Assembly: GCA_002794775.1 (NCBI GenBank)
Contig: NBAY01000194.1
Location: forward strand, 1 to 13,017
DNA from: Porodaedalea pini
Lineage: Eukaryota; Basidiomycota; Agaricomycetes; Hymenochaetales; Hymenochaetaceae
Reading direction: 5' to 3'
DNA length: 13,017 nucleotides
The translations under genes and the position numbers were made by a program. The notes below the pieces were generated by a model. The model worked only from the letters and a program-made list of their open reading frames with translations, had not been told where the DNA came from and made no database searches. This document shows positions 1 through 7,522 of this stretch, in pieces (position 1 is the first letter of the stretch; each line of letters begins with the position of its first letter).

Positions 1-988
1 CGAAGAAGATCATCCACGACCGAGGCACACAGTTCGATGCGTCGATGATGAAGGAGCTATACAAAACTCCTACACATCGAAGGCAACCCGTCAACGGCAT
101 TACCACCCACAAACGGACGGTCAGACAGAACGCGTCAATCAAGAGCTCGAACAGTACCTCCGGCTCTTCGTCGATCATCGGCAATCGGACTGGAAGGACT
201 GGCTCCCCCTTGCAGAGTTCGCCTACAACAACCGCGAACATTCAGCGACAAGGATGTCACCCTTCTACGCAAACACCGGACGTCACCCTATGAGCTTCGA
301 CACCGTACGAACTTCCTCTGCCAACATGTCGGCGGAAGAATTCGCCAAGCACATCAAGGAGACTCATCGCGTTGCTAAGGACAATCTAGTCAAGGCAGCA
401 GAGGACATGAAGCGCTACCATGACCGGACAGCAGGAGCTTCGGTGGAGTACAAGGCTGGAGACAAAGTCTTCCTTGACGGGCGAAACATCAGTACGGACT
501 CGCCGACAAAGAAACTCGCAGACAAATGGTACGGCCCCTTTGACATCGTCGACAAGGTAGGAGCGAGCGCGTACAAGCTCAAACTCCCGAAGCGATGGAA
601 AAAGGTCCACCCTGTCTTCAACGAAGCCCTGTTGAAACCCGCCGTCGAACCGTCCTTTGAAAGCCAGAAGCAACCGCCGCCGCCGCCGCCAGACATCGTC
701 GACAACGAGGAGGAATACGAACTCGAGGAGGTCTTAGACTCACGTCTGCACCGAGGGAAACTACAGTACCTTGTCAAGTGGGTCGGCTACAATGAACCTA
801 CTTGGCAGCCCGAGACGGACTTCGGCGAGAACGCGAAGGAGGCGATCGCTGAGTTCTACCTCAAACATCCCGGTGCACCTCGGAAACTCGACATCCCTCG
901 TCAACGACTCCGTCCGCTCTTCGTCGACACCGAACCCGACGACCGCGATCATGGTTGGTCGGGACGCCCAACCTTGAAGGGGGGGTAA
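1..988 (+). pseudogene. Chromovirus integrase C-terminal part with chromodomain, two frameshifts, 5' end outside window
   Basis: Integrase inserts the element cDNA into the host genome. Reading begins in frame 3 with HDRGTQF (second catalytic Asp, codon 18-20), moves to frame 1 at about 67 (LLHIEGNPSTA), and to frame 2 from about 107 (YHPQTDGQTERVNQ; catalytic Glu codon 128-130). Removing one extra A in 63-66 and one extra T in 104-106 leaves exactly 35 residues between Asp and Glu, the D35E spacing of the family. Frame 2 then stays open to TAA at 986-988. It carries AYNN and SPF motifs, the GPF/Y-like region (KWYGPFDIV, about 524-550), a proline run (about 675-690) and a chromodomain (about 713-877) with EYELEEVLDSR and YLVKWVGY. 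As written the protein cannot be made. The indels may be real decay or homopolymer sequencing errors. Confidence 0.9.
976..985 (+). other. Polypurine tract (plus-strand primer)
   Basis: GAAGGGGGGG lies three bases before the LTR and overlaps the last pol codons (Lys-Gly-Gly, then TAA). In LTR retrotransposons such a purine run resists RNase H and primes plus-strand DNA synthesis. Its position just before the TG of the LTR supports the LTR boundary at 989. Confidence 0.8.
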
Positions 989-1162
989 TGTTAGAACCTG
1001 AACTTTCACCTTCTCCTTTATTTTCCCTTTTACCATTTCCTTTATTATATTCGTCCTTTTCATTATATTTACCCATCTTACACAATCATTCCCACACTAC
1101 CTTCATTCGTTCCATTCCCACTCGTTATGTAATGTTAGGTAATATAGTCTCACGGTCGTCGC

Positions 1163-1169
1163 TATATAA
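1163..1169 (+). promoter_or_regulatory. TATA box in the LTR
   Basis: TATATAA within GCTATATAAGG lies 174 bp into the LTR. This is the expected place for the Pol II promoter that starts the genomic RNA at the U3/R border, roughly at 1190-1200. There is no direct evidence for the start site. Confidence 0.6.
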
Positions 1170-1206
1170 GGTCTCAGGAATCGCATGAACTCCTTGTTCT
1201 GCTTTT

Positions 1207-1296
1207 CCTCTTACCTCCGCGACGACCTAGGTGAGACTCGTCCCCCTTGTATTAGTTTAGACTTGTATTAATCCTCTTACCTCCACGACGACCTAG
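1207..1296 (+). repeat. Direct repeat inside the LTR, 24-bp copies 66 bp apart
   Basis: Bases 1207-1230 and 1273-1296 are the same 24-bp unit (starting CCTCTTACCTCC) except for one G/A difference. A CTTGTATTA motif also recurs between them (about 1246 and 1262). The repeat lies just downstream of the TATA box, in the likely R/U5 region, and looks like a local tandem duplication. Confidence 0.8.
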
Positions 1297-1401
1297 CCTG
1301 AGTAAGCGTGTCCCGAGTCTACGCTCGAGTATAGCACGTCCCAGACGACAGTCAGCCGAGGCCTGCCCAGTCCGAGTCGTCTCCCGGGCTCCCGCCTAAC
1401 A

Positions 1402-3498
1402 AAAACCCATTTACATCACCGTTACCTTATCACGTCAATTCTATCTGTTGATATTCAGGGTTTTTTTGACAACATCTCCCATTCTCTTCTTCTCAAAAAA
1501 CTCATTCTTTCAAACGTCCACCCTAACTTCATCCGTGTTCTTGCCACCTGGCTTACCGATCGCCCAATTTCATTTCATTTTAACAATTTCTTTTCTCCCC
1601 CCTTCATCAAACCCAATCGTGGTGTCCCTCAGGGATCCCCCTTGTCCCCTCTCATTTCGGTCTTCGCTTCCGCCAACATTATTTCTTCTTATTACAAACG
1701 CTTTGGCCCACACCGTCCCTTATTTGCATATATGGACGACCATCTCATTTCCACTCATTCGCTCAGTATCCAGACCAATTTGGTCCGGTTGCGTAACCAG
1801 TACTCTTTCCTTTTGTCCCAATTCTAGGCGCTTGGTTTATCAATTGATCCCAACGCCATCGAACTTCTACACATCATCCCTCATTCTCAAATGGCCCGCT
1901 ACCATTTTCGATCCTTTCTTTCTAATCCATCTCAATCTCCCTCTTCATCCCTCTCCCTTCCGGATAATCTCGTCATTTCTCCATCACAACATATTACGTG
2001 GCTGGGGGTCATTTTTTCCTTTGACTTATCACCCAAACTCCATTTCCAAGCTCATGCGAACAAGGCGCTTTCTACCCTACACCAATGCGCGTTCCTTTTT
2101 AATTCTTCCAACAGAGCATATTTTCAATACACTCGACTTTTATATTTCAGCCTTATTTGCTCTGTAGCAATCTATGGCGCAGTCCTTTTCCCAGAATCCA
2201 ACTTTATCCCGTCTCTTTTACAACCTATCCAAAATTGCTTCTTACATTCTGTAACCCAACACGTTTTAAACCCTTCTATCGTTGAATCTGTTCTTTCAAT
2301 TCCCCCACTCGATCTTTTCATTCGTATGTTATCCCAGCGCTTTCTACTTTCTTATTATTCGCATTCGAACCACATACCTAAGAAAAACAGTTACCTCTAT
2401 GACGCACTCCTTCCAAATACTTCTATTCCTAAATCCCCAGCTTACCCCGTCTTCGTCCCTGTACATTCCAGGCTCATACTTACCCCCATTCCAAGCCCTG
2501 ATCAATGCCAGAGAGCCATCCGTTCATTTAATTCATTTTATCTACGTCCACCTCCTTACCAATACTTCATCTTCACAGATGGTTCCATCGTCTCTGACAA
2601 CAACGGTGTCACCAACGGCGGCCACAGTTATGTCATCATGCATGATCACAATGAATTAGCTGTCTTTTCTTCAGCAGCGCACTCTCGCTCGAATATATTG
2701 TTCGAGGAGCAGGAAGCGCTCATCGCAGCCATTCGCCGGATATCCTCTCTTCTCGCGAAATGTTCCACACCGGTTCACATTCACATCGTTACCGATTCGC
2801 TGAATTGTGCAAACCTCATCTTTACCGACGACAATAGTCACACTGACTTCATTATTCTCTTTCGTCGACTGTGTGGAATATTTCTTATCCAACATCACCC
2901 CGCGTCACATATTATGGTCCAGTGGCTTCCTTCACATAGGGGAGTCCTGGGCAATTCCAAGGCCAATAAATTGGCCAAAGACGCCGCAACCAACCGAGTC
3001 TGTGAGCCCATTCTGGTCTCACTACCGAACCTTACTGTGCAGCTCCAACTCGACCTCCTTTGAGAATGGAAAGCTTGCCTCGTTAATTTACGGGGCCATC
3101 GATTGATTGCTGAACCCTCCTCTTTCATCCTAAACCCTACTCGATCATTTCGCGCATTCCTCAAACTACCTCCCAAGAAGAGGATTCCCCGCTTAGTTCA
3201 CGGACGTGCCATTGGCATTCTGCTCAACGCACTTGATCTCCATATACGTAATCCCGAACCATGTTGCCCGGACCCCCAGTGCGTCAAGCACGATGTTCGC
3301 CATCTTTTGAATATTTGTCCTTTTTTCGCTCACGTTCGATACAGCCTTTTTCGTCAACGTATATTACCTATTCACTTCCCTGATTGGTTCCATCCAAATA
3401 ACTTCCTTTTACTACTAAAATTTGCTTACTTCTCGTTTCGCCGTCCTCCCGATGACATGCCTATGTTTTCAGAACTCCCCCCCTCATATCATAGTTAG
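1402..3498 (+). mobile_element. LINE (non-LTR retrotransposon) interrupted by the chromovirus; 3' end not defined
   Basis: The reading frame that starts at the LTR edge encodes reverse transcriptase, then RNase H, then a C-terminal Cys/His motif. This order occurs in RNase H-bearing LINE clades, and in fungi most often in Tad-type elements. The clade is my inference. The apurinic-type endonuclease and the start of reverse transcriptase should lie beyond the other side of the LTR element. No poly(A) tail or target duplication could be fixed downstream, so the true right end is somewhere after 3498. Base use is T/C-rich on the coding strand with many T-ending codons, unlike the GC-rich host genes. 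Confidence 0.88.
1402..3498 (+). pseudogene. LINE ORF2 remnant: reverse transcriptase, RNase H, C-terminal zinc-knuckle-like motif, two in-frame stops
   Basis: One frame (frame 1) runs from the LTR junction to TAG at 3496-3498, broken by TAG at 1825-1827 and TGA at 3061-3063. Visible reverse transcriptase motifs are A (SVDIQGFFDNI, Asp codon 1450-1452), B (RGVPQGSPLSP, about 1618-1650), C (YMDD, 1729-1740) and a later WLGVIF block (about 1999). RNase H shows FTDGS (Asp 2578-2580), EEQEALIAA (about 2704-2730), IVTDSLN (Asp 2794-2796) and WLPSHRGVLGNSKANKLAK (about 2923-2980). In the last motif the usual Asp of the A-D-x-L-A box is Asn. The tail has CC...C...H...H...C (3262-3318). Both stops fit single C-to-T changes (CAG to TAG, CGA to TGA). 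The element is not autonomous as it stands. Confidence 0.9.
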
Positions 3499-4353
3499 CA
3501 CTCCACGACATCATATTCTATCACGTCTCGACCAGTCTAGCTTACAATCCTTCGAGCGCTTCGTCTGTTTTCTTCTTTTTTTTGGTTTCAGTTCTCCCGA
3601 GCGGTTGGATATCTGTTGATAAGTAGATAGCAGATGCATTATAAACCAATACGCACGTGATGTCGGCGCGTCGCGCTCCTCTTTATCATGTGATGCGGTG
3701 ATCACCAACTCTAACGCTAAAAGAAAATCTATACTCTGCTACTCATCAAGGCTTCCCGAAAGGCTCCAGATATCCTCCGCGTCCACTAGCCCTCTCGAAA
3801 AAAAACAATAGGTATAACATCATATATTAATACTCTGATCGTTCGCCCTGAGGCCTAGTGAACGTCCAATAACAAGCCAAGCAGAAAGAAAAAACAAACA
3901 AATCCAAAGGTCAGGAATCGCGCGAGATTACTATACCATAAAAGAAAAAGTCTGGGATAGGAGTAGAAAAGGTCCGGTGTCGTCAAGACGCGAGGGGGGC
4001 ACAACAGCGGGATTCAGAGGGTCCATGTGGGACTGACAGGATGGGCGAAAATTAAAACAGGGGCGGGAAACAGTCTGTCGAAAATGGGATGGTGATGGGA
4101 GCGGGAGAGTGGATGTAAATATAAAGTTTTGAGGTGGCGGAATAAGGCGTCGGCAGGTGGTGTACTATGTTTGTACGTGCGTTAGGCGTGCGAAGGGGGT
4201 ATGACTCTATATGTAATCAAATAGAGTCGAAGGGCAAACGAGTGGAAGACGCGCATGCAAGCAATATGCGTCAAAGAATCGAGCAGCAGGGCTCGGAGGC
4301 ACGAAACAAACAAAGACGGAGCCCAATTCACAGTCCGAGTCCAGAGTGCTCAT
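3499..4353. other. Gene-free stretch: LINE tail, then 3' flank of the GH17 gene
   Basis: I see no supported gene here. Bases 3499-~3600 continue the pyrimidine-rich character of the LINE (T8 run near 3574-3581) and are probably its 3' untranslated region. From about 3620 the composition changes. An A8 run at 3798-3805 could be a remnant poly(A) tail, but I found no target duplication to prove it. The part nearest 4353 is the downstream flank and probable 3' UTR of the minus-strand glucanase. Short open frames here show no recognisable protein. Confidence 0.5.
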
Positions 4354-6280
4354 CTAAGAGGAGCAGTCCGGAATCGTGAGACCATCCTTCAGCGTACGGT
4401 TCGAGTTGAACAGGCCCCACCAGCCCTCAACACCGCCGAACTCAATGTCCTTCCAGATCTCGTCAAAGTACTCAAAGAAGAAGTACGCCGTGCCGTTCGT
4501 GTTCGCCTGGCACACGAAGTCGTCCAGGAAAATCTGCAGGTTTGCCACCGACGCCACGGAGGGCCCGTCCGATTCGGACGCTGCATCCGAAGAATTCTAA
4601 AACGCGACGAGGAAGAGGTCAGATATGCTATTCATAGAAGATGAACCCAAAAGAACAGGAGGGATGAGACGTACCGTGGGCCACCCAGTTTCGGCGATGT
4701 ACATCTTCGGGTTGTTTGATACCGCCTGCGCCTGTGCAACATCCGTGTCAGCGAAGAACTCGGCAGTCCAGGCAGCCGCATCGTCGATCGATGTGTTCGC
4801 GAACCATGGGTGCACGTTCGCCATCTGCAGCGCCGAATGACCGAAGATGCGGCAAAGTACGTTGAATTTTCGGCACGACGGCCAAAAATAAACACGCAAA
4901 AATGATGAGGGTGCGAATTATTTTTGGATGCCGATGCGCAGCAACGGCAAGGCAAATTAAGATGAAATCAAATCCCAAAAGGGGAGAGCAAAGAAAATCT
5001 ATCATCAGCACGGAATCCATCTAGCGTTTCAAAGGTGTCAGAAACGCACCCCATAATCCACGGCGGCGAGCACCTCGTTGTTGAAGTATGAGCCAGCATC
5101 AGATGTGCCGACCTGAATGTTGAGCCCAAGGTCGCTCAGCATGGATCGGGTGTCGGTGATGTTCACAATGAGCAGCTGAGCGCCTGCATTGCCAATAGCG
5201 CTGTTCACGTCTGCCGCGGTGGCGCCTTGCGCGTCAATGTAACTATAACAGTATAGTTGAATAAGACAGCGGGGCAATTCTGTTGCATTTGCACGCACTT
5301 GAGCATAAACTCGTTTCCGACTGTGATGCCACCGATATTGTCCGTGCCGTAGGTCTGCAGTACCTCTTTGATGGTGTCACGCTGGCGCTCGTAGGCCGCG
5401 CCACCGTCGGTCGGGACGTTGTAGTTTCCAAGCCAGACGGTCATGTTGACTTTGGTCTGTTTAATCGCCTCGAGCTACCAAAAAAAATCATTAGCATACG
5501 ATATACAGGATCCTTTCAGGTAGTCTGAACATACAACGAGCGCAGACTGGTTGCAGTCGGCTCCATAGAGACGAACGCGGGTTGTGAGTTGGGAGAGGAG
5601 CTACACATAGCAGACATCAGCAGAAGCCTTCAGCTGTCACTTGGGTTGGAGCTCACCTGGATATCAGTGATGACATCCGCTGTTCACAGACGTGTCAGTA
5701 AGCATTCTAATCATGATACACGCCCACACAACGCACTCAGGTTGTTCCCACACTCAGGCAGCTGCGAGCCCTCGGGGGTATACGCAATCCCATAGAAGCT
5801 CTGCTTCAGCGCGCTATCCTTCGCAAAATTACTCGGGTCGCCCGAGTTCGAGTTGGAGCTTGCGCTACTGCTCTTGCTGCCGCTCGACTTGCTCTTCGAC
5901 ACGCCAACGCCAACGCCGACAGCAACGGCGATGATCGCCGCAATGCCGATGACAGAGCCAAGCACGATCCACTTTGAGCGCGAGCTCGAGCGCTGGCCCT
6001 TCTCGAGCCACGCACTGCCAGAGTCCATCGTGGTGTACCCGGCGTGGCCGGCGTTCGACGCGAACTGTGCGGACGGCATGAAGAGCGGGTTCTCGCTGTC
6101 GTCTTCTGTTGTTGGTACGGGGTGGAAGCCTGAGGGTGCTGCGGTGCCTGCGGTGGCGGCGCCTGTGGGAACGGGAGTGGAGGGTGCAGAGGGGCGCGGG
6201 GAGTCTGTGTAGGACTGGGGGTAAGAGTAGGACGGCGAAGGTGAGGGGCTGTTGTAGAGGTGTGAGAGTCGGTGCGGCGG
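4354..6280 (-). CDS. GH17 glucan endo-1,3-beta-glucosidase, type II membrane protein (btgC-like); first exon unresolved
   Basis: The gene likely cleaves beta-1,3-glucan in cell-wall remodelling at the cell surface. Exons in transcript order are 6280-5737, 5679-5657 (23 nt), 5600-5535, 5474-5299, 5242-5050, 4824-4675 and 4596-4354 (stop TAG). All joins keep frame with GT-AG introns of 56-78 nt plus one of 225 nt (4825-5049). Counting from codon 6280, about 100 Pro/Ser-rich residues precede one hydrophobic segment (about 104-127, from KWIVLGSVIG), then a Ser/Lys/Gly linker and the GH17 domain (from FYGIAYTPEG) to residue 464. Catalytic residues are visible: acid/base Glu in VGNEF (codon 5312-5310) and nucleophile Glu in AETGWPT (codon 4692-4690). 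A single membrane anchor and no C-terminal GPI tail match btgC rather than eglC. The start is uncertain: an in-frame ATG at 6079 would lose 67 residues, or a small exon at 6596-6543 (MAHAAQMDPDFLFEGEIP) could join through a GTTGAG donor and a 262-nt intron. Confidence 0.9.
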
Positions 6281-6607
6281 CTGCGCAGCAGACGTCAGTC
6301 ACGGATTTGATGTATTTTTTTAAAGCGGGAGTGGGAACGAGAATGCGGCCGGGTTAAGTAAAGTCGCGGGGACGAACGCGAATGCGAATTCGAAAGCGGA
6401 TTCCGAGTTGGGGTTGTAACGAACGACGACAATGGGAGTGCGACGGCGAGTGCGTGCGGCGAGCGAAGGCGAGGGAGGAGATGGTGGTAGTAGTTAGAAA
6501 AGCGAATGAATGAGGTAGTTACAAGCGGAAGCAAGTCTCAACTGGAATCTCTCCCTCGAAGAGGAAGTCTGGGTCCATCTGCGCAGCGTGTGCCATCACG
6601 AGCTGCG

Positions 6608-6616
6608 TATTTATTT
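6608..6616 (-). promoter_or_regulatory. Possible TATA-like box upstream of the GH17 gene
   Basis: The minus strand reads AAATAAATA here, 12 bp before the ATG at 6596 and about 330 bp before the first secure exon. The match and position are plausible for a Pol II core promoter if the 5' exon or leader lies around 6540-6590. Nothing else supports it. Confidence 0.25.
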
Positions 6617-7522
6617 GTCCCTAGGTTCGTCTGCAGGGGTCGTCGTCAACAGTCGTCAGCCAGCGTCGTGGAAGTCAGTGAGCTCGGTAGTGGGAGAACA
6701 AACACAAGAGTGAGTCGAGCGTCAGGGGTCCAACTTGGACTGTCAATCATTTCGCCGCATATGTCATGACCGTCCACATTCACAACGCAGTGCGGCTTGG
6801 TCACCACCCACTCATCGTCAACCTGCAAGCACCCCCGGAGATCTATCCAAAAACGTGAACTCACTCAAACTCGCCTCTTTTAGACACAAATTGCAAGCTA
6901 TATGTTCGACCCCAACATATTATAACATTCGCCACCGTACATATAAAGAAAGTGAAAGTATCATAGAAAGGGTATACCAATACGACATCGATAAAACAAA
7001 AAAGTGTCCGCTATATGAAGGAAACTTATGAAAGAATGACAGACAGATAATGCGGAACCAGAAAAGAAGGAATTGATAGACCACCGCAGACTCGGGCTCG
7101 AAGGGCTCTAAGGAATGGAACGAAGACAAAAATACAATAGATGTATAGTGTCTATAGTACGAGTGCAGAGAAACAGAGGTGGGCGGGGAGACATGCTAAC
7201 ATTAAGTAGCGGCGTGCGGTCATCAAATACATTGAAACAGAATGAGGAATCAGAGGAGGGAACAGGTCATGGAAGGTAGAGATTAGAGAAGGAGCAGGTA
7301 TTGATGGGCAACGACAGTGCCTGCAGGTGCAGGTGCGAGCGCGCGAAGGAGGCATAGCAGAGACAGAACAACATGAGGTATTCCGCAACAAAATAGACAT
7401 AAGGAAGGAACGCGTAAACACCGCAGAAGAAACCAAACAGGAGAGCTAAGCTTGGAGTTGAAACCGAGAAAAGAAAAAGAAAAAGGGAGGGGGAAAGGGT
7501 TTAAAGGTAAGGGAAGATAGGA
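6617..7522. other. Intergenic region between GH17 (5' side) and RhoGAP (3' side)
   Basis: I see no supported gene. The left part should contain the glucanase promoter and the right part the 3' UTR of the RhoGAP gene. A purine-rich run on the plus strand (about 7464-7500) is a pyrimidine tract in the RhoGAP transcript direction. A 72-codon minus frame at 6864-6646 and a 94-codon minus frame at 7436-7152 have no family resemblance that I recognise. A small palindrome, GTCCAACTTGGAC, lies at 6728-6740. Confidence 0.5.

Larger units (their letters stand above)
1..1401 (+). mobile_element. 3' part of a Ty3/gypsy chromovirus (LTR retrotransposon)
   Basis: This is the right end of an LTR retrotransposon: the C-terminal half of integrase, a chromodomain, a polypurine tract and a complete 3' LTR, in that order on the plus strand. 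A chromodomain at the integrase C-terminus defines the chromovirus branch of Ty3/gypsy elements and is thought to guide insertion to particular chromatin. Gag, protease, reverse transcriptase, RNase H, the integrase zinc finger and the 5' LTR must lie upstream of the window. The element ends at 1401, where a LINE reading frame begins, so it sits inside another transposon. The element class is clear; its completeness cannot be judged here. Confidence 0.93.
989..1401 (+). repeat. 3' LTR of the chromovirus (413 bp)
   Basis: The LTR starts TGTTAG (989-994), right after the polypurine tract and pol stop, and ends CTAACA (1396-1401), a perfect 6-bp terminal inverted repeat in the TG...CA form. It holds a TATA box (1163-1169) and a duplicated segment just downstream. 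Outside the right end the next five bases are AAAAC (1402-1406), the predicted target-site duplication. The matching copy would precede the 5' LTR, which is outside the window. The boundaries are well supported internally but need the other LTR for proof. Confidence 0.88.

Noticed and set aside
1448..2167. 239-codon plus-strand open frame overlapping the LINE
   Set aside because: It has a TTG start and is out of frame with the reverse transcriptase motifs (VDIQGFFDNI, VPQGSPLSP, YMDD), which lie in the next frame. It is a shadow of the T/C-rich LINE sequence.
3798..3805. A8 run as the LINE poly(A) tail
   Set aside because: It lies 300 bp after the ORF stop and could fit, but no target-site duplication was found and A-runs are common nearby, so I did not set the LINE end here.
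4597..5020. Minus-strand frames across the GH17 introns
   Set aside because: They are intron read-through. The spliced exons give an unbroken GH17 domain.
6646..6864. 72-codon minus-strand frame as a small gene or GH17 first exon
   Set aside because: No family motif, no in-phase splice path to 6280 that I could see, and no coding-like context.
7152..7436. 94-codon minus-strand frame
   Set aside because: No recognisable domain, composition typical of a 3' UTR read in frame, and it lies directly downstream of the RhoGAP stop.
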